From Candidatus Nitrotoga sp. CP45 (GTDB lineage Bacteria; Pseudomonadota; Gammaproteobacteria; Burkholderiales; Gallionellaceae): a stretch of 51,609 nucleotides of DNA. The stretch spans positions 1 to 51,609 of the forward strand of contig QFXJ01000056.1 in NCBI GenBank assembly GCA_003402375.1. The letters are read 5' to 3'. How positions within the stretch are numbered: position 1 is the first letter of the stretch; each line of letters starts with the position of its first letter. The notes under the pieces were generated by a model that saw only the letters and a program-made list of their open reading frames with translations, was not told where the DNA came from and made no database searches. Positions 1-9,192 of this stretch are shown piece by piece. Both the position numbers and the translations under genes were made by a program.

Positions 1-94
1 TGCGTTCAATGCTAACCGGCTGGCCTGTCATCAAGACCTCATCAGCGATCTTGAAAATTTGCTGGCGCAGGGTAGTTAAAGTTAGTTTTTTCAT
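1..94 (-). CDS. Phd/YefM-type antitoxin, 5' end only
   Basis: This is the first 31 codons of an antitoxin gene running off the left edge of the window. Its translation starts MKKLTLTTLRQQIFKIADEV and matches, nearly residue for residue, the complete antitoxin at 27013-27255, including the TGQPVSIERN stretch that begins the Phd/YefM beta hairpin. Proteins of this family bind their own promoter through the N-terminal domain and neutralise a partner toxin with the C-terminus. The start codon lies behind a GGAGGG ribosome site, as in the other copy. Whether the rest of the gene and a PIN toxin follow cannot be seen. Confidence 0.75.
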   Translation of the reverse strand, partial: MKKLTLTTLRQQIFKIADEVLMTGQPVSIER

Positions 95-123
95 AACATC
101 CCTCCATTTATGTACATGTTTAA

Positions 124-152
124 ATGCTATATGTACATATTCGACATGTCAA
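124..152 (-). promoter_or_regulatory. Promoter and operator of the left antitoxin copy
   Basis: Read on the minus strand there is a TTGACA -35 box (152-147), a 17-base spacer and a TAGCAT -10 box (129-124). Palindromic ATGTACAT and GACATGTC elements overlap and flank the promoter. This is the usual layout for autorepression of a type II toxin-antitoxin operon. The same layout is present at 26955-26997. Confidence 0.55.
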
Positions 153-491
153 ATCAGAATACCTGCGATCACACACCCAATTTTATTTGGTGCCGCTAAT
201 AGCCCGGTAGATACCGTCGTTAAGATCAAGCATTTTTCAGATAATCGTGTTGATATGGCTATTGAGTTTTGAGTACGCCAGCACAAATCTTTCCGGGTCG
301 AAAGTTGAATGGTAATGGCTTTGCTAGAACGCACCACTAGCTATTTGACTAGGCTGCCAAAAGACGATAACCAAGTCGCTGGTTATCGGGGCGAACGGAA
401 CGGATTGTTGGCGTTGCTGCGTTTCTGTAATTGGAATGACAACTCGATTGATGTAAGATGCGTGATGTTTGATGCGATATTCGGGAGATAC

Positions 492-725
492 ATGATGCGG
501 ACTACTTTATCCATTGATGACGATGTGCTGGCAGCGGTAAAAGCTATGGCCTCCTTGCAACACAAGAGTGTGGGGGAGGTTATCTCAGCGCTCACACGGC
601 AGGCTCTGCGGTCCTCCAAGCCGAGCGGCAATACGCGTAATGGCGTTCCATTGCTGCCCGCGTGCGCCGGGGCAACGCCCGTGACGCCAGAATTGGTGAA
701 TCAGTTGCGCGACGAGTTGTCGTGA
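492..725 (+). CDS. VapB-like ribbon-helix-helix antitoxin
   Basis: A 77-residue protein beginning MMRTTLSIDDDVLAAVKAMA, the typical N-terminal strand and helix of ribbon-helix-helix (CopG/VapB) antitoxins, followed by GEVISALTRQAL. The C-terminal part is probably the toxin-binding tail. The frame is open further upstream, but ATG 492 (or 495) sits just behind GGGAGA and gives a family-sized product. The stop codon overlaps the GTG start of the PIN toxin by four bases, so the two are translationally coupled. By family knowledge it should neutralise the toxin and repress the operon. No obvious operator was identified upstream. Confidence 0.75.
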   Translation: MMRTTLSIDDDVLAAVKAMASLQHKSVGEVISALTRQALRSSKPSGNTRNGVPLLPACAGATPVTPELVNQLRDELS

Positions 726-1156
726 GTGTTTTTCTGCTTGATGTAAATGTGCTGATTGCGTTGATTGATCCGGCGCATGTCCAGCACGATGCGGCGCATG
801 AGTGGTTCGCGGTACACGGGAAGCGGGCATGGGCAACCTGCCCATTGACGGAGAATGGTGTGCTGCGCATTGTGGGGCATCCCCGCTATCCTAATTCGCC
901 GGGTACGCCAGCGGAGGTGGCACAGTTGATGAAGGGCTTGCGGGCACTCCCCGGTTATGTGTTTTGGCCAGACAATATCAGCCTGCTGGACACCGAGATG
1001 ATAGACACGGAGCGCCTGCTGAGTTCCGGCCAAGTAACTGATAGCTATTTGCTGGCGTTGGCATGTGCCCATAAAGGGCAGCTGGCGACTTTCGACCGGC
1101 GTTTGGTTACGGATGCCGTATGTGGCGGCACGCAGGGTTTGCATCTGATTGGCTAA
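722..1156 (+). CDS. VapC-like PIN-domain toxin
   Basis: A 144-residue PIN-domain ribonuclease. The acidic residues of the fold are visible: Asp in FLLDVNVLIAL at the N-terminus, Glu in CPLTENGVLRI, Asp in TDSYLLALA and Asp in LATFDRRL. VapC toxins of this family cleave RNA (often tRNA or rRNA) using Mg2+ held by these acids. I chose the GTG at 722 because it overlaps the antitoxin stop in a GTGA junction and places LLDVNV at the usual distance from the N-terminus. A longer reading from 662 would run inside the antitoxin gene. All motif residues are intact, so it is probably functional. Confidence 0.8.
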   Translation: MSVFLLDVNVLIALIDPAHVQHDAAHEWFAVHGKRAWATCPLTENGVLRIVGHPRYPNSPGTPAEVAQLMKGLRALPGYVFWPDNISLLDTEMIDTERLLSSGQVTDSYLLALACAHKGQLATFDRRLVTDAVCGGTQGLHLIG

Positions 1157-1229
1157 CTAACTATCAATCATAAAGTTTAAACCACCGATCCCGTTTGGTC
1201 TTTGCCCACTCCAGTTTTTTCAGCTTACC

Positions 1230-2189
1230 TCAGGTATTTATGATTGGCCACGTACTGCACATCACAAATCCGCGTGTCGCTTCGCGCCAGCTATTATCCA
1301 TCTCACGCTGGAGTTCGATCACCTGCACAGACTCGTCGGAAACCGCGAAATGCGTATCGAGTGCAGCGCATATCTCAGCCCGCTCCATTACGCTGGCTTC
1401 CGCATCCAAGCGTACCGGAGCCAAAAAGCGTAAGCGTGGCAATATGGTCCAGTAGCTATCCGGTGTTGTTTGCGGTAGTGAGCTAACCGGGTGGCGTGTC
1501 CACCAGCCGGACAAATGGTTGTCAGATACGCCAGGGATGGGGGTGATGGGACTAGAATATTTTCCTGCTTGTGTCGCAGGATAGAACAAGTAGCCTTTGA
1601 TGAAAGCCTGTGTTTTTTTCAGCACTATCCCTGTTGGCAGTGCTGCGCGCCCAGCGGGTGTGTAGCCTAATTGAAGCTGGTGCTGGAATACGCGATCCAA
1701 TTTAATATCGAGCCGGTCGCGCACCGCAAGGCCGATGAATGCACGTTGCTCGAGCAATGGTTCCGCTTGCAGGTAGAACTTTACGGCGGTTTCCCAATGA
1801 CAAATATTTCCATCAGTATCACGAAACAAAAAGTCATATTCACCCAAAGTACGTTGCGCATTTTGAACTTGCAAATTGGTGGCGATGATTTGTGGATCGG
1901 GCATGTGCACTAACCAGAATGCGATAAGCGATTCAAAATACTGGCCAAGGCGGCGTGTCGGACGCTGTGCAATAAAATCATGCAGGTTGCGCGGTTCATT
2001 ATCCAACTCAGCCAGCCACGGTGCAGATGTATTTAATTGCTTACGGCACCATGCGTCATCCACTACACGTCCAGCATAAGCGGTCCAAGTTTCATCCAAC
2101 AATCCTGGCGAACCAATAACCCACGCAAGGTCGCGCACAGCAGGGTCGCGTAATGAGTCCATGAACGAATCTTGCGGGAGGGGAGGCAT
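1230..2189 (-). CDS. DUF1853 family protein
   Basis: A 319-residue protein that I recognise as the DUF1853 family, of unknown cellular role. The diagnostic stretch is RRLGQYFESLIAFWLVHMP followed by RTLGEYDFLFRD and CHWETAVKFYL. The spacing of Glu, Asp and E-x-K in those last two blocks resembles a PD-(D/E)xK nuclease core; that is my inference, not an established activity. There is no signal peptide or membrane segment, so it should be cytoplasmic. It is convergent with vapC and lies downstream of the methyltransferase on the same strand, 58 bases away, so the two could be co-transcribed. An internal Met at codon 10 is an alternative start. Confidence 0.75.
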   Translation of the reverse strand: MPPLPQDSFMDSLRDPAVRDLAWVIGSPGLLDETWTAYAGRVVDDAWCRKQLNTSAPWLAELDNEPRNLHDFIAQRPTRRLGQYFESLIAFWLVHMPDPQIIATNLQVQNAQRTLGEYDFLFRDTDGNICHWETAVKFYLQAEPLLEQRAFIGLAVRDRLDIKLDRVFQHQLQLGYTPAGRAALPTGIVLKKTQAFIKGYLFYPATQAGKYSSPITPIPGVSDNHLSGWWTRHPVSSLPQTTPDSYWTILPRLRFLAPVRLDAEASVMERAEICAALDTHFAVSDESVQVIELQREMDNSWREATRGFVMCSTWPIINT

Positions 2190-2247
2190 AAGTTGTTGTG
2201 GCTATGGCGGCTGAGTGGGTGTAGTCGAATAAAGGCGGAGTATGCTT

Positions 2248-3060
2248 CTATGCGGGCTTATAGCCCACGCTAATGAGAATTTCAACATTCAGCCAAATGC
2301 CTTGTGCTTCAACAAGTAACTCTATTTCTTCCTGATGTGCTTGACGGAAGCTTGCTAAATCAGAGGAAGAAAGCTGATTCAATAAACCCCGGAAGCCGCT
2401 ATACCATAAAATATCCCACCATTCTTCAAACCGGGCAAGATGGTATCCAACCTGATAGGTATGCGTATGCAATCGTTCCAATCCCGCTGATTGATACAAA
2501 GTGTGGATTTTCTCTACATTATCCAGCCGTTTCCAGGATAAAGCGGGCATAGTTATTCCATAGGCCAAAATGCGCTCGATAAATTTTTGTGACAAGGGTT
2601 CCATAACCGCGCCCGTAAAACTTGAGATTCCAATAGCGCCGCCGGGTTTAACATGTTTGGTGATCGTCTTGAATCCGGCCTCCATATCTGACAAGAAGAA
2701 GATGCCAAAACCGCAGCAAGCGGCATCGAATGAGTCGGCGGTAAAATTCGAGGCTTCTATATCCATGCACAAAAAATCGAGATTGCTTAACTGCTGTTTC
2801 TGAGCTTTGGCCTTGGCTTGCGCCAACATTCCATCGGATAAATCAATGGCCGTTACATGCCCTGCGCCCAACCGTTGTGCACAAGCCAAGGCAACTGAGC
2901 CTGTGCCAGTGGCTACATCCAAAACATGTTCATTTCCTGCAAACCTCATGCTGTCCGCTAAATGTTCTGCCGCCGCTGAAAAAAAGCGCAGTGCGGGTTT
3001 GTCATAGCCTTCTGCCGCATTATTAAAGGTTTCTTTGATTTTATATTTGCGTTCTTGCAT
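2248..3060 (-). CDS. Class I SAM-dependent methyltransferase
   Basis: A 270-residue UbiE/COQ5-like methyltransferase. Motif I, VLDVATGTGSVAL, binds S-adenosylmethionine; VTAIDLSDGMLAQA supplies the acidic residue for the ribose; FDAACCGFGIFF and KPGGAIGISSF fit motifs II and III. The substrate cannot be told from sequence. It is not adjacent to ubiquinone or menaquinone genes, so I do not call it UbiE. It is cytoplasmic, with no signal or membrane segment. The divergent upstream region carries two Fur boxes about 210-270 bases away, which more likely serve the plus-strand genes, although repression of this gene too is possible. Confidence 0.8.
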   Translation of the reverse strand: MQERKYKIKETFNNAAEGYDKPALRFFSAAAEHLADSMRFAGNEHVLDVATGTGSVALACAQRLGAGHVTAIDLSDGMLAQAKAKAQKQQLSNLDFLCMDIEASNFTADSFDAACCGFGIFFLSDMEAGFKTITKHVKPGGAIGISSFTGAVMEPLSQKFIERILAYGITMPALSWKRLDNVEKIHTLYQSAGLERLHTHTYQVGYHLARFEEWWDILWYSGFRGLLNQLSSSDLASFRQAHQEEIELLVEAQGIWLNVEILISVGYKPA

Positions 3061-3272
3061 ATCTATTTACCATTTCCAGAATCAGGTTTAATTGGGCGCA
3101 CATAACTACATTCTTAACAGCATGAATACCTATTAAATTAATGCCCATATTTCGACGCAACTATATGGATTAAATAACGTATTTCAGCTAGCCAGGGCAC
3201 AAAAAATTCTTGAAATTGCATCACTATAATACTGTGACCGATGCCTTTCTTGTTGCTTGCCCTGGATGTGGC

Positions 3273-3327
3273 AAATGATAATAATTATCAAATACATTTA
3301 CATTGTAAATGATAACTGTTATCGTTT
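3273..3327. promoter_or_regulatory. Tandem Fur boxes
   Basis: Two perfect 13-base palindromes fit the Fur operator: GATAATAATTATC at 3277-3289 and GATAACTGTTATC at 3311-3323. Each is flanked by AAAT on the left and an A/T-rich right arm. Their centres are 34 bases apart, about three helical turns. They lie between the divergent methyltransferase and the DUF2325/FMN-binding pair, about 160 bases before the latter. Fur with Fe2+ would be expected to repress here in iron-replete cells. Confidence 0.75.
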
Positions 3328-3483
3328 GTATGGTTGTTAGCTATAGGCGGTTCTAAATAAGAATCATTTTAAAGCAAACAAATCAAATGCATAACAGCTT
3401 AACCGTTGGCCATATTGCCTTTTCATTTGGTAATAAACAGAAACTGCGGCCAATTAATATGTATCAATCGTAAAGGAAAAAAC

Positions 3484-3816
3484 ATGAACGCAATGGTAAT
3501 AGGTGCAGATCATTTGGGAAATATCCCTAAACTTCTTTCTGACTGGGATATAAACATTACCCAGCATGTCACGGGACGGCATGTGTCACATCAACGAAAA
3601 CCACAAGGATTGCCCAGGAATACGGAACTTTTGATATTATTCACCGATTTCTTGGGACATAACGTAATGCGTCATTTTCGTAACATGGCGCAAACACAAG
3701 GTGTACCTTTTATCGCTTGCCGCCGATCTGCAAGCTGCTTGGCACAGTCGCTGGAATATTGTTTTAATAGAAAAAGTGATCAATCAAAATGCCAAAATTG
3801 TCCATTCCGCCCCTGA
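3484..3816 (+). CDS. DUF2325 family protein
   Basis: A 110-residue cytoplasmic protein that starts NAMVIGADHLGNIPKLL and contains the family hallmarks GRHVSH and LLILFTDFLGHNVMRHF. DUF2325 proteins have no firm biochemical role that I can name. Cysteines cluster near the end (CRRSASC and CQNC), which may bind metal; that is inference. I start it at ATG 3484 behind AAAGGA rather than at the upstream in-frame start at 3406, because the family begins at this point. The 3' end overlaps the next gene by 28 bases, so the two are coupled. The tandem Fur boxes upstream point to iron control. Confidence 0.75.
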   Translation: MNAMVIGADHLGNIPKLLSDWDINITQHVTGRHVSHQRKPQGLPRNTELLILFTDFLGHNVMRHFRNMAQTQGVPFIACRRSASCLAQSLEYCFNRKSDQSKCQNCPFRP

Positions 3817-4322
3817 CTTTTTTTATTGCTTTTTTGCTCATGCTATCGCCATGCTTGGCACAAGCCGAAGAACACGTGTACCAACAGCCGGAAGAATTCA
3901 TTGATGAATTATTCAAGGAAAAGCCGAAAGTAAAATTGTTATTATTGACTAAGGATATGCAGTCCGAGGTTTCCCGCATCCTTGGCCATGCACCCAGACA
4001 GTTGCGTCAACGATATTGGAGTGAGGGTGCGCGAACGTTATGGATTCTGGAAGAGATCGGTAAAACCGATCCAATTACCGCAGGATTTGTCGTAAAAGAT
4101 GGTCGAATCGAACAGGCCAAGGTATTGATTTACCGTGAGCATAGGGGGATGGAAGTGCGCTTTCCAGCTTTCTTGAAGCAATTCACCGGCATTTCGCTAA
4201 GCAGTGGAAATAGTCTTGATCGGCAAATTGACGGTATTTCCGGCGCCACGCTTTCGGTGCATGCCATGGAACGCATGGCGCGAGCAGCACTGTATTTTGA
4301 CAAACTTAGCCGCGCCAAATGA
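3789..4322 (+). CDS. Secreted FMN-binding domain protein
   Basis: A 177-residue protein with an N-terminal signal sequence (hydrophobic run FFIAFLLMLSPCLAQA, likely cleaved after AQA). The C-terminal half is an FMN_bind domain with the flavinylation signature DGISGATLSV at about residues 147-156, in which the Thr normally carries covalent FMN. It should therefore be a periplasmic flavoprotein electron carrier. An ApbE-type flavin transferase is required for this modification and is not in the window. It overlaps the DUF2325 gene and sits behind two Fur boxes, so a role in extracytoplasmic iron reduction or iron-starvation redox is a fair inference. Confidence 0.8.
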   Translation: MPKLSIPPLTFFIAFLLMLSPCLAQAEEHVYQQPEEFIDELFKEKPKVKLLLLTKDMQSEVSRILGHAPRQLRQRYWSEGARTLWILEEIGKTDPITAGFVVKDGRIEQAKVLIYREHRGMEVRFPAFLKQFTGISLSSGNSLDRQIDGISGATLSVHAMERMARAALYFDKLSRAK

Positions 4323-4359
4323 GTTCAAATCCATTGCATTGATAGCCACAATTCCTGGC

Positions 4360-6330
4360 TTATTGAATAACGTTCTTTAGTTGCTCCAGAATCGCCGGGT
4401 TTTCCAGCGTCGAAATGTCCTGAGTTATTTCTTCACCCTTGGCAATGGCGCGCAACAGGCGACGCATGATCTTGCCGGAGCGTGTCTTGGGCAGGTTGTC
4501 ACCAAAGCGAATTTCGTCCGGCTTGGCGATTGGGCCGAGTTCCTTGCTGACCCAGTTACGCAGGCTTTCCGAAACTTGTTTTGCGGTAATGGCATCCTTC
4601 GGCCGCGAACCTTTCAACACCACAAATGCCACTATGGCTTCTCCTTTTATATCATGCGGCTTTCCGACGACAGCGGCTTCCGCCACCAGCGGATTTGACG
4701 CCAGCGCCGATTCTATTTCCATAGTGCCTAAGCGGTGGCCGGATACTTTCAGTACGTCGTCAATGCGTCCCAGGATCCAGAAATAACCGTCCTCGTTGCG
4801 GTGTGCTGAATCACCCGCCAGATAAGCGCCTTTCATTTCTTCTGGAAAGTAGCCTTTGCGATAGCGCTCATCATCGCCCCATATGGTACGAATTTGCGAT
4901 GGGAAAGAACGTTTTATGACGAGAAATCCCCCATGTTGGTCGTGCACTTCGTCGCCTGCTTCGTTGACGATGGCGGCCATTATGCCGGGCAGCGGCAGGG
5001 TGCAGGAACCAGGTTTGGTTGCCATTGCTCCCGGCAAAGGTGCGATCATGTGGCAACCGGTTTCGGTCTGCCACCAAGTGTCCACAATGGGACAGCGCGA
5101 CTGGCCGACTACGGTGTAATACCACATCCATGCATCCGGGTTGATCGGCTCACCTACGCTACCGAGCAAACGTAAACTAGAAAGGTCATACTGCTTCGGC
5201 AATTCGCCACCTAATTTAATCAGCGAGCGGATTGCGGTGGGCGCAGTGTAAAAAGTGGTGACCTGATGATCTTGAATCATCTTCCAGAAGCGCCCGGCAT
5301 CGGGCCAAGTGGGCACGCCCTCAAATATTACTTGTGTTGCACCCATCGCCAGCGGGCCATATGTCACATAGCTGTGGCCAGTCACCCAGCCTACGTCAGC
5401 GGTACACCAAAAAACATCAGTAGGCTTATAGTCAAATACCCATTGCATGGAAACCATGGTGCCGAGCAGATAGCCGCCGCTGGAATGCTGCACCCCTTTG
5501 GGTTTTCCGGTAGAACCTGAGGTATATAAAATGAACAATGGATGTTCCGCGCCCACCCATTCTGGTTCGCATGTGGATGGAAGATCGGCAACCACATCAT
5601 GCCACCACAGGTCATGTTTCGCATTCCACTGCACATCATTGCCCGCGCGTTTATAAACAATGACGCTATGCACAGCATCGCAACCACCCATGCTGAGCGC
5701 CTCATCCACGGCGGGTTTGAGCGGCATCATCTTGCCGCCGCGAAGTTGCGCATCGGCGGTAATGACGGCGCATGCCTGCGCATTTTCGATACGCTCATTC
5801 AGGCTTTTGGAAGAGAAGCCGCCAAAAACGACCGAATGGATTGCGCCAATGCGCGCGCAAGCCTGCATCGCTACCACTACCTCAATGCTCATGGGCATAT
5901 AGATAACCACACGGTCGCCCTTCTGAATATTGCGCGACTTCAGCGCATTGGCAAACTGGCATACGCGGGCGTGCAACTCGCGGTAGGAAATCTTGGTCAC
6001 CTGGCCGTCGTCCGCCTCAAAAATCAGCGCAGTTTTTTCAGGTTGCGTCGCCAGATGCTTGTCCAGGCAGTTATAAGAAACATTCAATTCACCATCCGCA
6101 AACCACTCGTAAAATGGCGCGCGGCTCTCGTCCAGCACCGTATTAAACGATTTGCGCCATACGATATGCTCGCGTGCCAACCGTGCCCAATATCCTTCAT
6201 AGTTTTGTGCCGCCTCCACGCATAGGGCCTGGTAGGCTGCCATGCCAGAAATATTAGCTTGTTCGGCAAATTCATTGGCAGGATGGAAAACGCGGGTTTC
6301 TTGCAAAACTGATTTGATGCTGGTGGGCAT
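4360..6330 (-). CDS. acs: Acetyl-CoA synthetase (AMP-forming)
   Basis: A 656-residue acyl-adenylate enzyme of full Acs length. It converts acetate, ATP and CoA to acetyl-CoA, AMP and PPi in the cytoplasm. Visible motifs are the P-loop [34 protein letters not shown], the WWQTETG acyl-site block, the hinge region [13 protein letters not shown], and the C-terminal [10 protein letters not shown] whose Lys is the usual acetylation-controlled catalytic residue. Propionyl-CoA synthetase is the main alternative, but the length and WWQTETG block favour acetate. The gene is convergent with the FMN-binding gene (38 bases between ends). Its leader contains a MITE 23 bases before the start codon. Confidence 0.92.
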   Translation of the reverse strand: MPTSIKSVLQETRVFHPANEFAEQANISGMAAYQALCVEAAQNYEGYWARLAREHIVWRKSFNTVLDESRAPFYEWFADGELNVSYNCLDKHLATQPEKTALIFEADDGQVTKISYRELHARVCQFANALKSRNIQKGDRVVIYMPMSIEVVVAMQACARIGAIHSVVFGGFSSKSLNERIENAQACAVITADAQLRGGKMMPLKPAVDEALSMGGCDAVHSVIVYKRAGNDVQWNAKHDLWWHDVVADLPSTCEPEWVGAEHPLFILYTSGSTGKPKGVQHSSGGYLLGTMVSMQWVFDYKPTDVFWCTADVGWVTGHSYVTYGPLAMGATQVIFEGVPTWPDAGRFWKMIQDHQVTTFYTAPTAIRSLIKLGGELPKQYDLSSLRLLGSVGEPINPDAWMWYYTVVGQSRCPIVDTWWQTETGCHMIAPLPGAMATKPGSCTLPLPGIMAAIVNEAGDEVHDQHGGFLVIKRSFPSQIRTIWGDDERYRKGYFPEEMKGAYLAGDSAHRNEDGYFWILGRIDDVLKVSGHRLGTMEIESALASNPLVAEAAVVGKPHDIKGEAIVAFVVLKGSRPKDAITAKQVSESLRNWVSKELGPIAKPDEIRFGDNLPKTRSGKIMRRLLRAIAKGEEITQDISTLENPAILEQLKNVIQ

Positions 6331-6353
6331 GGCACTCCCTCGGTATGGTTAAT

Positions 6354-6533
6354 GGGCACCTCTAAAAATTCAGATTTGCGAGCATCCCCTTCGGGGATTG
6401 CCTGCTTAACCCGTCTCGTCACAATACTTTGTTGCTCACAAAAAATGTTTCCTTACATATCAATTATATGCTGCGTCAACTTTTTTTATTCGCGCCTAGT
6501 CTTGTTTAGAACTCTAAATTTTTAGAGGTGCCC
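6354..6533. mobile_element. 180-bp MITE with 17-bp inverted ends and TAAT duplication
   Basis: The element begins GGGCACCTCTAAAAATT (6354-6370) and ends with its exact reverse complement (6517-6533). It is bounded on both sides by TAAT (6350-6353 and 6534-6537), a probable 4-base target duplication. It has no transposase gene, only a short open stretch reading inward from the acs side, so it is a miniature element mobilised in trans. The ends and 4-base duplication would suit an IS5-like parent; that assignment is uncertain. It lies directly upstream of acs on the minus strand. Confidence 0.75.
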
Positions 6534-6537
6534 TAAT

Positions 6538-6867
6538 GTTTCATATTTTTGGCGGGATTCAATGTAGATTTATTTTCGGGTAGCGTCAACATTAAAGCTC
6601 ACAGATGAGGCTCCACCCGTGTTTATTAGTCTAGTTAGGATATATTTGAACTTATTGGCCAGTCAAACTGCCAAATTGCACGGTGTATGTACCTTGCCAT
6701 TTCAAACTTTACTTGGCTATATCAATAGATGGAGAAATGCTTACAATTAACTTGCTTCTGGTTCACCGAGAGATTCGGTCAAGCCTAAATGATCAAAAGC
6801 CTATAATACAATTTTCTAAATTAACTCAGTTTGAGTCATTCATTATCAATCACGTTCAGGAAACGCT
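6538..6867. other. Intergenic region upstream of the DUF3617 gene
   Basis: About 330 A/T-rich bases between the MITE and the DUF3617 gene. I see no convincing coding region, repeat or RNA here. A CAGGAAAC ribosome site immediately precedes the start at 6868. Promoters for the DUF3617 gene, and possibly the original acs promoter now displaced by the MITE, would have to lie here. Confidence 0.4.
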
Positions 6868-7398
6868 ATGCGAAAAATTATTCTTTCAATATCATTGTTG
6901 TTCACGGTATCAACAGCAAACTCGGCAGAATCTCATATGCACCCGGGATTATGGGAAATGACGACGACATCAGGCTTGTTATCGCTTGTACCAATGATTT
7001 CACCGGATCAAATGCAAAATTTGACGAATTTGGCTAAACAGTACGGACTTGATATGCCCAAGATTAGTAATGGTGCAGCAACATCCCAGGTTTGCATTAC
7101 CCAAGAAATGGCGAATCAAAAAATTCCAACTGTTTTGAATCAAAATCAATATGGATGTGATGTTAAAAATGCTGTCCAAACTGGAAACGACTACAAAATA
7201 AACCTTATTTGTGAAAACTCCGTCTTTAAGGGAAATGGAGTAACTGAGGGAATTTTTACGAGTCCAGAAAGTTTTACAGGACGAACTGAATTTAATGGAG
7301 TGGTACAGGGCAATCCTATTAGTGAACGCGCCTACACTGATGGCCGATGGATTAGTGAAAGCTGCGGAACAGTGAAACCTTTCCGTGATCCTCGTTAA
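6868..7398 (+). CDS. DUF3617 family secreted protein
   Basis: A 176-residue protein with a signal peptide (MRKIILSISLLFTVSTANS) followed by the family-defining PGLWEM block near residue 27. A cysteine-bearing region, SQVCITQEM, and further cysteines (CDVKN, LICENS, ESCGTV) would suit disulfides in the periplasm. DUF3617 proteins are common in Proteobacteria and have no assigned function. The start follows a good GGAAACG ribosome site. The gene stands alone between the MITE region and the efflux operon. Confidence 0.75.
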   Translation: MRKIILSISLLFTVSTANSAESHMHPGLWEMTTTSGLLSLVPMISPDQMQNLTNLAKQYGLDMPKISNGAATSQVCITQEMANQKIPTVLNQNQYGCDVKNAVQTGNDYKINLICENSVFKGNGVTEGIFTSPESFTGRTEFNGVVQGNPISERAYTDGRWISESCGTVKPFRDPR

Positions 7399-7571
7399 GC
7401 AAATTTACAACACTTTATGTCGTTTGAAAGAGCGTATTCCATAACGCCTCGAAGCTGGAGTGCGGTAAAACAGGTCAATTCCTTGGCCGTTTATGCGGGG
7501 AAAAACCGACCATCTGAATGATTTCCAAAATCTGTTATTATTAAAATCCAATAACAACAACTGTTCCAGGT

Positions 7572-9116
7572 TTGCAATTTAAAATTAAAAATTTATATAT
7601 AAAGGGCTGTCCCGCCTTTATAAGGTTTATTTCACGGCTAACCGCAGGGTTGCTATTGGGAGCTACACTATCGCTGTTTGGTTGTACGAGTGTAGGGCCA
7701 GATTTTAAGCAACCTGACCCGCCCGCTGTAACAAGTTACACCACACAAAAATTACCGAAACAAACTGCCACAGCCTTAGGCCCCTTTGGCGAAGCGCAAC
7801 GTTTCGTGGCTGGCAAAGATGTACCAGTGGACTGGTGGCGAAATTTTGGCTCGGCCAAACTTAATACGCTCATCGACCAAGCCTTAAGCGCCAGTCCAAC
7901 ATTAGATGCGGCGCAAGCTACGCTGCTGCAAGCACAACAAACCTATGCTGCGCAAATGGGTTCCTTGCAGTATCCCAAGGTAAACAGCAAGCTGGATGGA
8001 CAGCGACAAAAATTCAATCCTTCAATTTTTGGCCAGCCGGGCGGTAGCAGAATATTCGACTTGTATAACGCGGGCGTAACGGTTAGTTATAACCTCGATC
8101 TTTTCGGTGGTAACCGGCGCTCGCTCGAATCTTTTGCAGCGCAGGCTGATTATCAACGTTACCAGCTTGAAGGTGCGCGACTGACGCTTGCTGCCAATAT
8201 CACGACAACTGCAATGTCACAGGCACAATTTGCCGCACAGATTGATGCCACTGTGGCCATTTTGGCAGCGCAAAAGAAACAGTTAGATATTGCGAGGCAA
8301 CGCTTCAAACTGGGCGCTGTGCCCCGCAGTGATGAATTTACTTTGCTTACCCAAGTAGAGCAAACCCGCGCTAGCATTCCACTCTTGCGTAACAATCTTG
8401 AAAAAGCAAATAACTTACTTGCTGTGTTAGTGGGCCAATTACCCGGTGCGGCGCAAATACCAGAATTTACTTTAGCGGATTTTAATCTGCCGACAGATAT
8501 TCCTCTTGTCGTACCTTCAGAATTAGTGCGTCAGCGACCTGACATTCAAGCGTCTGAGGCTTTGTTGCATGTAGCGAATGCACAATATGGCGTAGCCATG
8601 TCCACTGCCTATCCGCAAATTAACTTATCGTCTAACCTGAACTCGCAGGCACTTGCCGCATCCAGCTTATTCGGAGCCGGATCAATGGTTTGGAGTTTGG
8701 TAGGCCAAATAGCGCAGCCATTGTTCAATGCTGGCCTCAAAGCCGGGATTAAGTCAGCAAAAGCGGGGGTTAGTGCAGCCACGGCTAACTATCGCCAAAC
8801 CGTGCTGCAAGCTTTACGCAATGTTGCTGACGTTCTGCGTACACTGGACAATGACGCACAAATATTGCAAGCGCAAGCCGCCGCTGATGCTTCGGCGCAA
8901 GCGTCGCTGAATCTTATCCAACAACAATTTTTATTAGGAAGCGTGAGTTATTTGCAGCTACTTACCGCGCAGCAACAGGTACAACAAACCCAGATCAACT
9001 TAATTGCCGCACAAGTTCAGCGTTTAACTGATACCGCAGCGCTTTATCAAGCTATGGGCGGTGGCTGGGCGACCGCGTCAAAAAAAAGAGACGGCGCTCC
9101 TGTCACAGCGTACTGA
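7572..9116 (+). CDS. RND efflux outer-membrane factor (OprM/NodT family lipoprotein)
   Basis: A 514-residue outer-membrane duct protein. The N-terminus has a hydrophobic stretch ending in the lipobox LFGC (Cys38), after which comes TSVGPDFKQP, typical of the NodT/OprM family. Two long repeated halves rich in coiled-coil heptads follow, with the characteristic VPSELVRQRPDIQASEALL and QVQQTQINLIAAQ stretches. It forms the trimeric channel that exports substrates across the outer membrane. The TTG at 7572 is the start that keeps the signal intact. The order here is duct, adaptor, pump, with a 76-base gap to the adaptor. Confidence 0.85.
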   Translation: MQFKIKNLYIKGCPAFIRFISRLTAGLLLGATLSLFGCTSVGPDFKQPDPPAVTSYTTQKLPKQTATALGPFGEAQRFVAGKDVPVDWWRNFGSAKLNTLIDQALSASPTLDAAQATLLQAQQTYAAQMGSLQYPKVNSKLDGQRQKFNPSIFGQPGGSRIFDLYNAGVTVSYNLDLFGGNRRSLESFAAQADYQRYQLEGARLTLAANITTTAMSQAQFAAQIDATVAILAAQKKQLDIARQRFKLGAVPRSDEFTLLTQVEQTRASIPLLRNNLEKANNLLAVLVGQLPGAAQIPEFTLADFNLPTDIPLVVPSELVRQRPDIQASEALLHVANAQYGVAMSTAYPQINLSSNLNSQALAASSLFGAGSMVWSLVGQIAQPLFNAGLKAGIKSAKAGVSAATANYRQTVLQALRNVADVLRTLDNDAQILQAQAAADASAQASLNLIQQQFLLGSVSYLQLLTAQQQVQQTQINLIAAQVQRLTDTAALYQAMGGGWATASKKRDGAPVTAY

Positions 9117-9192
9117 ATTAGCATTGCAAAATACCGGGCACAAAAATTTTGTGCGTCATCTTTGGAACCCAAATTGAGCATGGAGTATTTTC

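Larger units (their letters stand above)
1..198. repeat. Inverted repeat, left arm (antitoxin 5' end and control region)
   Basis: About 198 bases here are the reverse complement of roughly 26915-27107, with scattered mismatches and small indels. The shared part covers the antitoxin start, its ribosome site, promoter and operator, and about 40 bases beyond. Similarity fades after gccgctaa near 198. The two arms are in opposite orientation and enclose about 26.7 kb, including the hydrogenase operon. The left arm may extend beyond the window. Confidence 0.85.

Noticed and set aside
9-272. Open frame of 87 codons on the plus strand at the left end
   Set aside because: It is antisense to the antitoxin 5' end and its promoter; the same antisense frame occurs at 26859-27212. 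Not a gene.
2248-3060. Assignment of the methyltransferase as UbiE
   Set aside because: Motif I is generic for the superfamily and no quinone genes are nearby; only the class I methyltransferase call is supported.
5542-6225. A 227-codon plus-strand frame inside acs
   Set aside because: It is antisense to a clear acetyl-CoA synthetase and its product has no recognisable domain; shadow of high-coding bias.
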